Shown here: piece after piece, positions 1-11,578 of the stretch
Numbering within the stretch: the stretch's first letter is position 1
Layout of the letters: each line of letters starts with the position of its first letter
Source: Sphagnum magellanicum
Taxonomy: Eukaryota; Streptophyta; Sphagnopsida; Sphagnales; Sphagnaceae
Length of the DNA: 64,000 bases
Assembly (NCBI GenBank): GCA_021904315.1
Contig: CM038910.1
Location: forward strand, 15,810,001 to 15,874,000
Direction: 5' to 3'
Program-made: the position numbers and the translations under genes
Notes under the pieces: generated by a model
Seen by the model: only the letters and a program-made list of their open reading frames with translations
Databases searched by the model: none
Told to the model about the DNA's origin: nothing

Positions 1-1389
1 CTTGACGATGATGAAAGTGAAGCAAAGACTGACAATAAGGTTACCAAAGAGGGAAGGAAGTCAATCAAAAATCAAAGAGCAGCAATGGGCAGATTTTGAT
101 TTATTCAATTACTTACTGTCTTCTTCATGTGTCTGCTTTAGAGCAGATCCACCACACCCCATATGGGCAGATCCACCACACTGCCTCCCTATTGGTGTCT
201 ATCACGTCCAATATTTCCCCATCCAACTTATAAACATAACACATTGCACAATTATAATGAAGATCAATCAAATGTCACCACATGCGCCAATGATTTTCAT
301 TGGCCAATTAACGTTGGTCATATATTTTTATTGGTCCTTTGGGAGAAAATTCCTGTGCATACCTATTTACCAATGTTGGCAAGTTCCCCATTTGCAATGT
401 AAAACCTAAGGGGTTCATGTTCTTGTGAGGCAGATCCAATCCAACATCCTTTTGGTGGAATCAATACATTAATCAGCTATGGAACTAGGCTTTTGCTAGA
501 AACATAACTGAAACCAAAATCGTATATAACAATTCTTGAACACATGTTTAAGTTTTATAGAGTAGTTTCACCCATACCCCTTATGTGGGCCTCTACAAAT
601 GGTTATCGCATCTGACAAATTGTACTAATTATTTCTCAATCCTTGCCCATAAACAGGACAAATGGGACAATATAAGATAAGAGACTATTTAAATGCAATC
701 ACCTAGGTCCAACATCAAAGCTGACTAATCAAGAGCAACCATTTTCATGTGTTCACTTTACATGGAACCAAACCCCAGTTTTGAACCTGGCATGTGGGTT
801 CTTGAATTTGAAAAAGTGTGCCAAACCAAAAACACATGGTTTAGAAATTTGAAGAATGAGGTTTAAACTAGTGTAGGGCAGTTCTCATTTTTGTGTGAGA
901 ATCATCGGTTCCAGTTTTTGGGGGCAAGTTCTAAAAACTGCTCCACTTTATTTATTTTTTAAATTTCCCATTTTCAGAATTGCCCCAATTTTCAGAATTT
1001 AGAAAAAAAATCAATTAGGCAATTTTTAGGATCGGCATGTCTCATAGAATTTTGAACCGCCAATTTTCAAGGGCAATTCTCACAAGTCAAATTTCATAAA
1101 TCAAGGTTTTTTTAATATATATATATATTTAAATTACTCTTTTTTTTGGGTTTTTTTTTGTGTTTCTTTTCTTATAGTCATAATAAATGATGAACTAGTA
1201 AATTAATGAATGATGGAAAATAATTTTTTTAATATAAAGAGTTCATATCTACAATTTCCTCCCTTTCAAACTCCCCTTCAAATTCCTCCAACTCTACAAT
1301 TTCATCCTTCTCTATGAACTTCACCAAGGTTGATGGCATATTACATCCTACCCTAAAATCATTGGGCCAATTTTGACTAACAAAAATTA
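1..1389. other. AT-rich stretch without a supported gene
   Basis: Open frames here are short, overlap on both strands and show no recognisable motif. A short direct repeat containing gcagatccaccacac occurs twice near 150-185. Near 1100-1160 there are T-rich and (TA)n runs. I see no RNA gene. Confidence 0.6.
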
Positions 1390-1391
1390 AT

Positions 1392-2057
1392 TTATCTAAA
1401 AATTTCAAATTGTAACCAATATTTCTTAAGACTTGTCAAAATTCTAGCAAGAGAAAAAATGTGTTTAGTCTCAATTTGGGAACCTACAATTCTTAAGATT
1501 TGTTTTGCAAGAAAGCCAATTGCAAGGAATCTAGACTCATGTTTCTTGCACCATTGGAAAAGGTTTTTTATATCTTTCACATCCACATAAAACCTCCTAA
1601 AATCCAACAACTCCCTTATTACAATTTCCTTTACAGTTTTAGTGTTGTAGTCAGTCATCTGGAAAATATATAGTCCACAATTTTGATCAGCATTTTGATT
1701 ACAAAACAAAAGCAACATCTCCAACAAGATGTAAGTGATTGTATGACTTCACTAGCATGGGATACAACGCTCTCATATCATACTTTTCAATAATAATTTT
1801 TTTTACTATTTACCAACATATGAAGAAACAAGACGAAGACTCTTGAACGTAGGGTTAGACATTAAAGACAATATGTTGTGTGTTTTCTTCTCTTCATATG
1901 TCCTCAAGAATGAAAGGAAATAATCTAAAACCCCAAACGCTTTTAATTTAATATTATAAGCAATAGTTGCTAGCTTTAAAAAAAGTCGGATGTCATCATT
2001 CATGAGGGATTCAAAAGAAGGTTTCAAATGCATTTCATCCTTGGCTTTGTGTATCAT
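1392..2057 (-). pseudogene. hAT-type transposase C-terminal relic
   Basis: Reading the minus strand from 2057 to 1392 gives two open pieces (83 and 111 codons) separated by stops. The second piece contains WCKKHESRFLAIGFLAKQIL followed by GSQIETKHIFSLARILTSL. This is the pattern of the hAT dimerisation region (W-x-x-H-x-x-x-F-P, then a GS-x-x-x-E-R-x-FS block) at the C-terminus of plant hAT-like transposases. The E-R pair usual in that block reads T-K here. In an active protein this region dimerises the transposase. No N-terminal zinc finger or catalytic core is visible next to it, so this is a truncated fossil. The relic at 53612-55510 carries the complementary N-terminal and central parts of what looks like the same family. 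Family membership is fairly sure; the exact 5' boundary is not. Confidence 0.7.
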
Positions 2058-2749
2058 TATCCTATCTCTATTGCACGAGGACTTGAAAACTTGTAAAGAA
2101 ATTGTAGTTGTGTTATTCTTGCGATGTTGTAATGTTCCTTAACAACCACACTTGCCAAATGTAAATGATGACAAATCTGAGGTTCCAAAGCTTAGAAGAT
2201 AATGGGATTACAACTTTTTTGTCAATTTTTTCTATAATGTGAGGGAGAATTCCTTGAATGAATGGAAGGAAATATAATGTGGGAATCTATTTTAGGGTGT
2301 ATGAGAATTGATTATAAGATGAATGTTTTTTGCCATTTTGCAAAGTGGGGGATTGGTGGAGTTGGTACATGGTTATAGACCCATTGTTTTGAATGTCTAT
2401 TAGTACAATTCCTCATATTGTAGTGTTGGGAATTTCAAATGTACTTTTGGCAAAAGTGAAAAGTTGAACAATAAATTAGGCAAACAAACTAATGAGTTCT
2501 ACAATTACTTAAACTAATGTGAACACAAAAACTAATATTAAAAGAATTAAAAATGGGGTTAATTGGATTTTTAATTACATTTTAATTACAATTTAACATA
2601 ATTCATTATATTCCATAGGTTCAAAGATAGTGGAAAACATTCACATTTCATACAACACATACACCACAATTTTATTTGTTTCAAAATTGAAACACTCATA
2701 ACCTTTTGCTTTTAAATTATACGCAAGAAAAATAATTTGTTTAAATTTT
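2058..2749. other. Non-coding AT-rich stretch
   Basis: No supported gene. The minus-strand translation of 2060-2200 still looks vaguely protein-like next to the hAT relic, but has no diagnostic motif. Confidence 0.5.
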
Positions 2750-3200
2750 GGTGATCATTAGGTACCAAATGATGGGTAGATGCTATGGTGGCTCACGTTT
2801 TGCATCCTTATGGACTTTTTACAAAGTGTACTATATTAAAATGTCACAAGCACATTGTAACATCATCAATTTTACAAAAATATTTATGGATTAAGATTGC
2901 CAACTTGAATAAAAATATTTATTGAAGGTTGAAATTCAATAAACATACATCAATTATAGAGTAATGGACTTTTAAAATGGACATATGGACTATAATATGG
3001 GTTTTGCATTAACATTCAAATGCATTTTCTGTTATGATCTCATCTCAGTATTTTTTATAAGAACTCAATATATGATACATGATGGGGAAAAAAAAATTAC
3101 AATAAAAACTTTAACCCACAAATAATTATGGACTTTTGAATGACTAGATTTGGACCTTATTTTCAAAAGACCCAATCTTGATTATTTTTTGTTGGATTTA
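2750..3200 (+). repeat. Dispersed repeat, copy 1 (mate at 21230-21680)
   Basis: This stretch shares an ordered series of blocks with 21230-21680: a 'tatggtggttcac' block, a 'gtaatggactt' block and 'tatggacttttgaatga', with similar spacing over about 450 bp. I aligned it by eye only. It has no coding potential. It may be a non-autonomous or LTR-derived repeat, since no termini or target duplications were found. Confidence 0.5.
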
Positions 3201-4935
3201 TATTATTTTCCCCTTCCATGTATGTTAAAGGGTTTTCTAGATGGGCAACCTTTCATATGGACTTTATTAATTAATCATCACATAGGGCCCACTCAACATT
3301 GGTTTTTAACATTTTTTTTCCATTATAGTGTTGAAATATGGATTTTTGGGATTGGGTTTTGAGCCACCCTAACTTACATCTACCTTGATGCACCAATTTG
3401 TCAAATGGTATTGGGGGTAAAAAACCTTGTTGATTCTTGATTTTATGGCATAATGCAAACTCAAGTTGTGTTCCTTAGCTTTTAAAGAAAAGTGAAAGCT
3501 TTGGGACAAGACTATAATGAACTCGTTAAGTTGAGTTACATGTGAAATCAATTTAACAAATTGAAAAAGAGGGTGATTAATGAAATTAAAACCAAAATGG
3601 TGCATGTGAATCATAAACAATTCACACTCATGAAACACACCATGGCCTAGATTGGGAAAGGAGTGTGGTTTTCCATTCTATATTATATTTTGTAGATGGT
3701 GGAGGGGATTACATTGAAGTTGCAAGAATTCTTGGGATGCTTATTATAATTATTTAATTTCAAAGGCCTTTTAGTAACTTCATAGCTATTGATGGCAAAT
3801 AATTAATATTTATCATTTTTTAGTTATTTAGGAGGTGAAGTTGCCAAAATTAGATAGTTTTAAAGGGAGGTGGCGACAACTAACTCGCCACCACATTTAG
3901 TTAATTGCTAGAAAGATTAAAGGATGGTTGCCACCAAAGGAGGAGGAAATTGGGAGGCCCATCTAATCCAGGGAATTGGGGGATTCATTGTGTGGTTAAA
4001 AAGATTTATAAAGAAGATAGATGAAAACTTGGAGGAGGTGAAAGTGGATGATTGTTTGGTAAAATAAACTTAAATACCTTTGGGAAATGGGAATGCAAAG
4101 ATGATATGTGGGGATTTTGAAGACAATATATTGTGTATTTGAATCATTACTTGTAACATGGTTTTAAAAAATGAATTAATGTTTTTTAAATATGATAGGA
4201 ATCAAGTTATAGAAAGGTTTGTACCCCTTGGATTTGGCATGTAGCAAGGTATTAAAGGAGGGAAGTCCAAGGGCATTCCTTGTTGCAAGGTGGAAATGAG
4301 TGCAACAAGGGATGCCATGTTCTTACCTACTTCTTGTGGTGTTTGTTTTTAGGTTTTATTTACATCCCTTCTCTTTAGATTTCCAAAGAGATAATTAAAT
4401 TTCCTATTCTTAAGGGATGGTAATTATTGTCACTAAATGGTAGTAAATTTAGAATTGATGTTCCTTTTCTAGCTTGGAGCCCTTATTGTCCCCTTCATGT
4501 GATAGTACCACCACCCCCTTGACATATTAACCAAGTGTGGGGCATGATTCTAGGGGTGGAATCTAATGTAGAGAGGGAATAATGTAAAAGGATGGTAATT
4601 AGTTTTTTACCTTTACCTTAGTAAATTAGTTTTTATTAGAGGGGTATCCCAATAATGCTAATTATCGATAGTAGATTTACCTACTAGTACTTTCACATTT
4701 GGAGGTGACACCCATTAGTTTCAGTTGATTTTTAGAAGGGTTGGTAGAAAATCAACTAACTACTTCTAAAAGGTAGTAGTTGGGCAACTATTAACTTAGA
4801 AGGCAGTAGTTAATTTACTGGAGATTGTTATCATCAACTATTTTCTTGGGGGCTTTGCAAAGATTCTTATTTGTCCTTTTTGTTCTTTGATTTGGTTTTG
4901 AAAGTTGATTTACCCATTTTCTTTTTTCCATTATG
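3201..4935. other. No gene seen; small hairpin
   Basis: No supported coding region. A perfect 8-bp stem, GGTGGCGA/TCGCCACC, with an 8-nt loop lies at 3869-3892. The stretch around 3585-3640 ('aaaccaaaatggtgca...') resembles 50825-50880, suggesting another dispersed repeat. The right edge is the copia 5' LTR. Confidence 0.5.
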
Positions 4936-5248
4936 TGTTGAGAATTCAAGCTCAACTAGTTAGGTTTCATTAGTTACTGGAGTAGGAAAATAACTAGGTT
5001 ACTTTCATAAGGTTGAATTACTTTCTTTATTTATATTAGTTTGGTTATTTGTGGTTTGGTCTTTTAGTTAAATACCTTGGTGTTGATGGTTTGGTTCTCT
5101 TTTCTTCATCACACAAGTTTGTGGATTTCATGTGACAAGAACCTTAAGGAGTTCTTAATGTTATGTTTTGTGTTGTGAGTATCATGTTGTAGTTTCTTTT
5201 CAATAAATATTTATGTTTGCACTTGAGTAGATTTCCTATTTGTTAACA
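4936..5248 (+). repeat. 5' LTR of the copia element
   Basis: Starts TGTTGAG and ends TTAACA, the TG...CA ends of an LTR. It is 313 bp, the same length as the 3' LTR with no indel needed, and about 91% identical to it by eye. About 20 of the 27 differences are transitions. Confidence 0.95.
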
Positions 5249-5260
5249 TGGTATCAGAGC
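5249..5260 (+). promoter_or_regulatory. Primer-binding site (initiator tRNA-Met type)
   Basis: TGGTATCAGAGC immediately follows the 5' LTR. It is the standard copia sequence complementary to the 3' end of initiator methionine tRNA, used to prime minus-strand DNA synthesis. Confidence 0.9.
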
Positions 5261-7319
5261 TTAGGTTGTTGAATGAGAAAGTCGAAAGAGATCTAGAATT
5301 AGAAAGTCTCTAAAACTACAACTTGAGAGCCTCTAGTAATATCATAAGAATTTGTCAAGTGCAAAAGAGAAATGGGGAACAGAAAGAATGTGAAGAGAAA
5401 TAAAAGAAAAGAAAAGAGGTGAAAGGAGATCAACATATCAAGGTTGTGGAAATCAGATCTTTAAATCTAGATCTAAATCTATTATTAAAAGATCTTCAAG
5501 TGAAACTTGGAAAAATTATAGAAGACTATAAGACACTTCTATTTTCAAATTTTCAAAAGAAAAGGATATATTTTGTGAGAGTTATGAGCCTTTGAAGACT
5601 CTATGCCAAATCTGGTTTTTTGGTCATATTTCCTTTGTTTGAGCTTTTTTGGATCTATAGCATTGGGATCTTATTGATCATAAAGGAATATATATGTGAG
5701 AAAAATTTCATGTCATTTGGATTTGTATTGAAAGAGATCCAAACATTTAAAGTTTCAATTTTAGTTTTGAAATCAATTCTTTTTGAAAGTGATAACTCTT
5801 TGTGGTCACCATCAATAGAGCTGAAATTTTGAGCAAATATAGAAGACATATATTTAATGTGTCTCTCAAAATCTCAAGGAGTTTGGAGTTGTTGAAAGCA
5901 AGTTGTAAATTGTAAGTCATTTTGTGTTCAAACCCCAGTTTGAGGTGATTTCAAGGAAGTAGCAAGATCTCTCATTTTATGATATTAAATAAGTTGAAAT
6001 TTTGAGAGAAGGTAATAGACATAGTTTTTCATATTTCACCAAAATTTCAGATCGATCCAAGGTCATATGTGAGTGGTGTAGTTTTGCAAAATTGTTGTGA
6101 CAAAAGTTTGTTTTGAGAAGACATCAAAATAATTTTTTGAAATGGAGCAAATACAACTTGGGAGAACTTGAAGGAAGGAATTTGAAGATCGAGAAGTGCA
6201 AATAAATTATTAAGACCTTCATACAAAAGTGTGGTGTGTAATCATGTACTTAACACCATACGAAATATTATACGAGATACATACATATACGTAAAATGTC
6301 GCAACCCCACTTTGAGGGAGTTGTGAGGTTGCCATTCACATTCCCGAAAATGGGACTTGGGAGTCCTTCGGGACTCTTGAAAACTCAGAGTGCGATTGCA
6401 GGAGTCAAAACACCTCGTATTGAAGCATTCCTGGTACCGTTGGAAAGGTCTTGAAGTGTTAATGTCCAAAATGGCCTCGTATGAGCCATTTGGACATCTG
6501 CAACACAAGTTATGGTCGAAAGAAGGGCCGGGAGTCAAATTGGCAATTTGACTCCCAACCACTAAAAAGTCGGGAATTGACCCAATTTCGGTGTGTGCAG
6601 GTCAAGTGAGACACGCCGTTGGAAAGCTCTTGAGGAGAGCTACAACTTTGGTTTAAACCTCGTTCCGATCCGAGTTCGGGGCGAGGAGTTATGAATGTCC
6701 AAAGTCCCGGGAGTCCAAACCTGGACAGTTTCGGGACTCCACTTTGGGAGTCCCGGGAAAAAGAGCCATTTGGATGCAAGTGTGGTGGAAAGCTGCAGAG
6801 AATACTATATGGGGGAAGGTGGTGGCTTCCCTCGAGTCCAAGCCATGGTGAGTCAAGTGAATCTAAGGTAGCCCGTGGCTTGTCCCAACACCAAAAGGGT
6901 GCAGAATGAATTCTAACCAACTTGTTGGTTGGATTTGGATGCAGGACCATGTAATTGAGTAAGCTTGTCCCTCTTCCTAGTCTATCCCGGAGCTTTCAGC
7001 ATGCCCCTCTCACCCCCTTTAGTATTGAAAGCTGGGAACGTGTCCTGAGTCCAAAAATTCTGGAATTTGGGTGACTTAGTCCCAACTTGGGGCTAACTTG
7101 GGACTTGGGAGCGCGTCATAAAACCTATGTATAATATATAATTCCGTATAATATTCAAGACATATATACATATGCAAGATCCATCTTGTTCAACCCTAAC
7201 CCCAACCCTAATCCTATAAATTAAAGGAAAGAAAACTTTAATCTTAATCCTAGAAACCCAAAGAAGGAATTAAAATCATTTGTGAAACCCCAAGAAGACA
7301 TTGAGTGTCGCCTTAAGAG
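5261..7319 (+). other. Copia leader with an inserted solo LTR
   Basis: About 2.06 kb of non-coding leader before gag. Subtracting the solo LTR at 6297-7118 and its duplicated target leaves about 1.23 kb, still long for a copia leader. Around the insertion there is a similar AT-rich motif on both sides ('tacatacatatacg' near 6280 and 'acatatatacatatgc' near 7162). A telomere-like string (ccctaaccccaacccta) lies at 7194-7210. Confidence 0.75.
6297..7118 (+). mobile_element. Solo LTR A, inside the copia leader
   Basis: An 822-bp GC-rich block starting TGTCGCAACC and ending GCGCGTCA. It is flanked on both sides by the direct repeat taaaa (6292-6296 and 7119-7123). TG...CA ends plus a 5-bp target duplication, with no internal retroelement sequence, identify a solo LTR, the product of recombination between the two LTRs of a full element. 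It has a TATA-like tatatgg near 6806. It is the same family as the LTRs at 12962-15836 but lacks about 150 bp near its 5' end relative to them. It contains the perfect 13-bp-arm palindrome at 6530-6556. Confidence 0.9.
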
Positions 7320-8230
7320 ATGGCGGATGGTCTTTTTCAAATTGCAATTGAGAAACTAGAGAAGAATAATTTCCAAGTGTGGAAATTTAGGATTATGAAT
7401 TTCTTGAGGGGGAAAGGCTACTGGGAATTCATAACTGGTGATGAGAAAGAACCTCTCCCAGAAAACCCCACATAACAACAAATTCAAGCCAATAAAACTT
7501 GGCATGAAAAAGCAAGGAAAGTCTTGTATTGGCTTTCTATGAGTGTGTCTGATTCCATGGTTGTGCATATTCAAGATGCAAAATCACCCAAGCAAGCTTG
7601 GGATACATTGGTGAAAATGTATAGCACCAATACACAAGCCTGCAAAATGCAACTCAAACAAGAGTTACATAATCTACAGAAAAACAAGATGAACATCAAT
7701 GATTATTCTATGAAGGTGAAAAACCTTGCATATGTTCTTACATCTATAAGATCCCATGTAGATGATGAAGATTTAGTGGCCTTCACCTTGAATGGACTTG
7801 GAAAAGACTATAGCCAATTTCGTACTTCAATTGTAATTCAAGAAATATTTTTCGATTTCCAAGACTTAATAACATTACTTATAAGTGAAGAGATGAGAAT
7901 TGTTGGTACTTCATCCAATGGAGGATCACAAGAAAATGCTTTCTATTCAAATACTAATAGAGGTAGAAGTAGAGGTGGTAAAACTTCATTTCGAGGTCGA
8001 CACGGAAGTTCGCATGGTGGACATCATCAACATGAAGGTCAAGCTCATAGAGGTGGATGAGGAATCTTTGGAGGAAGAGGAAGTCGAGGAAGTCGTGGAG
8101 GTCATGGTGGAAGTCATCAAGGTTAACAACCAAATAGTGATTCAAATTGTTCCTATTGTGGGAAACCTGGGCACATGGCAAAAAACTGTTATCAAAGGGA
8201 ACATGATGCACGAAATGGAAAGCTATAACA
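7320..8230 (+). pseudogene. gag: copia gag (capsid/nucleocapsid), broken
   Basis: Starts at the ATG at 7320 (MADGLFQIAIEKLEKNNFQVW), a typical copia Gag opening that leads into a UBN2-like capsid region ending near codon 190. A basic, glycine-rich RGG-like stretch follows, then the CCHC zinc knuckle CSYCGKPGHMAKNC (8148-8189, pattern CX2CX4HX4C) that binds RNA. In an active element it packages the genomic RNA into cytoplasmic particles. In-frame stops occur after codon 50 (ACA TAA CAA), at 8058-8060 (GGA TGA GGA), before the zinc knuckle (GGT TAA CAA) and after it (CTA TAA CAA). A frame change then separates gag from pol. The knuckle itself is intact. Confidence 0.9.
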
Positions 8231-8275
8231 AGGGAATTATCATCAACTACTAATCAAGGTGATGAATAATTATTT

Positions 8276-8482
8276 GTGATGCAGCACATGGCAAATTCAA
8301 TGATAGGAGGTGTATTAGACAACAATGTTTGGTGTGTGGATTCTGGAGTTTCAAACCACATGACTAGTCATGGAAAATGGTTTAGAGACACAAAGGATTT
8401 GAAGACACCAGGATTTGTGGAAACTAGTGATGACATTACACATCCCATCACACAAATTGGCAAGGTGCCATTGTCCATGTAA
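8276..8482 (+). pseudogene. pol: copia protease region of pol, broken
   Basis: The frame contains VWCVDSGVSNHMT, corresponding to the copia aspartic protease signature D-S-G-A-S-x-H. The catalytic D-S-G is kept but the usual alanine is valine. In an active element this enzyme cleaves the Gag-Pol precursor. The frame ends at a TAA at 8480-8482 but resumes in the same frame at 8501, so a single stop separates it from integrase. It lies in a different frame from gag. Confidence 0.85.
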
Positions 8483-9817
8483 AATGGGCAAACAAAGTAT
8501 TTGAAAAATGTATTTCATGTTCTAACCATAACAAAAAATTTGGTTTCCGTAGGCCAAATTGTGGAACAAGGTTTACAGGTGACATTCAACCCAAATGGAT
8601 GTTTTGTGGAAGACATGAAAAACCAAGGTAAATTGATTGCAAAAGGGCAAAGGAATGGACGAATGTTCACCTTGGATGGGAACATGCTTGAGGTGAATTC
8701 CATGTTATTCACACATGGAAAAGGAGCTGGAAACATTGGAATTTGGCACAAGCGGGTTGGCCATGTTAATTTCCAACGTCTTAATCTGATGGAAAATCAA
8801 AATCTTGTTGGAAGTCTTCCCAAATTTGGAACAGAAGAGGTGATGTCAGAAGTTTGTGAAGCATGCCAATTGAGGAAGCAAGCTAGGCATCCATTCCCAG
8901 CACAAACAACTCATGTAAGTTCCAAACCTTTGGAAATGATCCATTCAAATGTGTGGACCACAAAGACAGAATCCATTGGAAGATGTAAGTATTACGTGAG
9001 TTTCATTGATGACCACACAAGGAAGGTGTGGGTCTACTTCATGAAACACAAAGGTGAAGTGTTTCAACATTTTTTGAATTTTAAAACAATGGTGGAGAAG
9101 GAGAAAGGTGTGAACATCAAGTGCTCAAGGTTCGATGGAGGGGGAGAGTATTTTTCAAATGAATTCAGTGAGTACTTAAGGGAGCATGGAATTCAAAAAA
9201 AATACTCAAGTAGTTATTACCCACAACAGAATGGAGTTGCTGAAAGGAAAAACGGGCACATTGCAAAAATAACATGTGCCATGTTAAATGAGAAAAATTT
9301 GCCAAATTACTTTTGGGCTGAAGCGGTAGCAACTGCAGTCTATATCATGAATCAAACACCCACAACGGTAGCTCATGGCATGACACCTGAAGAAAAATTC
9401 ACAGGCAAGAAACCTGATGTTTCACACCTCAAAGTGTTTGGTTGCATTGTATACGTCCATGTTCTTGACGAGAAGAGATCAAAACTAGACCCAAAAACTA
9501 AGAAATGTATCTTCATTGGATATTCTTCGAAATAAAAAGGATATAAATGTTTCAATCCTTCCATTCGGAAATTACAAGTGAGTAGAGATGTTGTGTTTGA
9601 TGTGATGGTTAACTGGTACTCACCACTGAAGGTAGTAGAAGATGGAGAGGCTAGAAATGGTGATGTTTCATCAAATGTGGAACAGGAATCACAATTAATT
9701 AGTGGACCACAAGAGTCTTCAATTAGTGGGTTTAGTAGCATTCCATGGAAAGGAAGATTAAAACCTTCAAACAATGTACATGGTGTTCTCAAACATCATC
9801 TAGAATTCCTCATGTAA
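8483..9817 (+). pseudogene. pol: copia integrase, broken
   Basis: The frame from 8501 holds the zinc-binding HHCC module (H83, H88, C119, C122) and the rve catalytic core. Of the D,D-35-E triad, D212 (in FDGGGEY) and E248 (in NGVAER) are present with 35 residues between them. The first aspartate, expected in an HSDxW motif, reads N150 (IHSNVW). That change alone would abolish DNA strand transfer. The frame stops at a TAA at 9533-9535 where a glutamine codon is usual (GYSSK-stop-KGY), then continues in frame to 9817 through the variable linker. Confidence 0.9.
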
Positions 9818-9894
9818 ATGATGAGTCAAGTGATTCAGAAAAAAATGTGGGTGAAAAATAAAAAATCCCTTCAGTTACTATTCTTGGATTTCGG

Positions 9895-10935
9895 ATGGCC
9901 AAGAAAGCTTTGAAAACATCTAATAACAACAATGGAGTACGAAGATCCACACGAGTCAAGTACCCTTTACAAAGATTCACATGTGATGGCTTTGTAGCTC
10001 ATCATTACGCATACATGGTGGGAGTTATACAAGAGGTTGAACCCACTTGTCTTGAACAAGCGGTTGGAAACCCTAAGTGGGACAATGCCATGGATGAAGA
10101 GATTGCGATTTTGGATGTTAATGCTACTTGGGAATTGGTAGCTTTACCAGAAGACAAGAAAGCAATTGGGTGCAAATGGGTGTACAAAGTCAAACACAAT
10201 GCAAATGGATATGTGAGCAAATACAAAGCAAGATTGGTTGCTAAAGGTTATGCTCAAACTTATGGCATAGATTATGAAGAGACTTATAGTCCAGTTGCCA
10301 AAATGACAACTGTAAGAATAATCATTGCTATGGCAGCAGCAAAAAGATGGTCTTTACATCAAATGGATGTAAAGAATGCTTTTCTTCATGGAGATTTACA
10401 TGAAGAAGTGTACATGGAGCAACCACCAAGTTATGTGGACCAAACAAATCCTAATTTGGTTTGTAGGTTAAAGAAAATTTTGTATGGCTTGAAGTAAGCA
10501 CCTAGAGCTTAGTCAAACAAGATAGGTTAGTATCTTGTCACAAGTGGATTTCAAACATCCAATGCAAATTTTTCACTATATGTGAAAAAGATAGATCATG
10601 GGATTGTAATCATAGTCATCTATGTTGATGACTTGATTATCACAAGAGATAGTGATACAAACATCTTTGATTTGAAGAAGCTTTTGAAGCAAAAGTTTAA
10701 GATGAAAGATTTGGGAGAGTTGCGTTACTTCCTCGGCATTGAAGTAATCCAATCCCCTAAAGGGATATGGTTACTACAAAAGCAATATGCCTTGAACAAA
10801 TTGTTCGAATATGGGGTGACGGGTTGCAAACCCATTTCAATTCCATTGGAACAAAATGTGAAGTTAAGTGCAAATGAAGGAGACCTTGTGGAGGATACCA
10901 CTATGTACAGACGCATAGTGGGGAGTTTGATTTGA
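9895..10935 (+). pseudogene. pol: copia reverse transcriptase, broken
   Basis: A typical RVT_2 domain: [12 protein letters not shown] near the start, [10 protein letters not shown], then [25 protein letters not shown] with a catalytic aspartate, and the YVDD active site at 10621-10632. All catalytic aspartates are visible. The frame is interrupted after YGLK by a TAA and three residues later by a TAG. These sit at the conserved Gln and Trp of the YGLKQAPRAW block, so both fit single transitions. At the end (GSLI) the frame shifts into that of RNase H, consistent with a small deletion. Confidence 0.9.
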
Positions 10936-11570
10936 CCATCACAAGGCCAAATTTGAATTATGCAGTTGGAATGATAAGTCAATTCATGCAAACACCACGA
11001 AAACCACATTTGGATGCAGTGAGGCACATACTGAAGTACATAAAACATACATTACAATGTGGAATTTTTTTTGAAGCCAAGGGCCGGTTACAAGTACATG
11101 GATACATGGATGCTAATTGGGCTGGCAATGTTTTAGATAGAAGATCGACTAGTGGTTTCATGTTTTGTTTTGGAAATGGTGTTGTTAGTTGGAGTAGTAA
11201 GAAACAACCAATAGTTACACTATCAAGCATGGAGGTAGAATATAGAGGTGCAACAATTGTTGCATGTGAAATAGTTTGGTTATAAAAACTACTCTTAGAT
11301 TTGGGACAATTAGTGGATGTTCCTAGTGTCATTTATTGTGATAACATCAGTAGCATATTACTTGCTAACAACCTGGTCTATCATGTTAGGACAAAGCACA
11401 TTGAGGTGCACTACCACTTTATTAGAGGAAAAGTTATAATAAGGGAAATTAAACTTATCCATGTCAGTACTAAAGATCAAGTTGTTGACATTTTCACAAA
11501 GGTTTTAGGTTTAGACAAGCTAAAGAGGTTTAGAAAAATGCTTGGTGTACTAGAAGTGGATTTGAGCTTG
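10932..11570 (+). pseudogene. pol: copia RNase H, broken
   Basis: Reads TRPNLNYAVGMISQFM (end of the RT connection), then the RNase HI-type domain with YMDANWAGN, DRRSTSGFMF, SSMEVEYRGA, YCDNISS and RTKHIEVHYHFIR. The acidic residues of the active site appear present. A TAA at 11283-11285 breaks the frame after EIVWL. The C-terminal part continues to VDIFTKVLG. It would degrade the RNA strand during reverse transcription. Confidence 0.88.
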
Positions 11571-11578
11571 AGGGGGAG
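11565..11578 (+). promoter_or_regulatory. Polypurine tract
   Basis: The purine-rich string gagggggag directly precedes the 3' LTR at 11579. This is the usual primer site for plus-strand DNA synthesis. Confidence 0.8.

Noticed and set aside
2-409. 135-codon frame at the window start
   Set aside because: No motif; composition matches flanking non-coding AT-rich DNA, and an overlapping frame of similar quality exists.
7193-7212. Telomere-like ccctaa repeats as an interstitial telomere
   Set aside because: Only about three imperfect units within a retroelement leader; too short to be meaningful.
7900-8253. Alternative-frame ORF rich in Glu/Val inside gag
   Set aside because: Out-of-frame reading of the Gly/Arg-rich nucleocapsid region.
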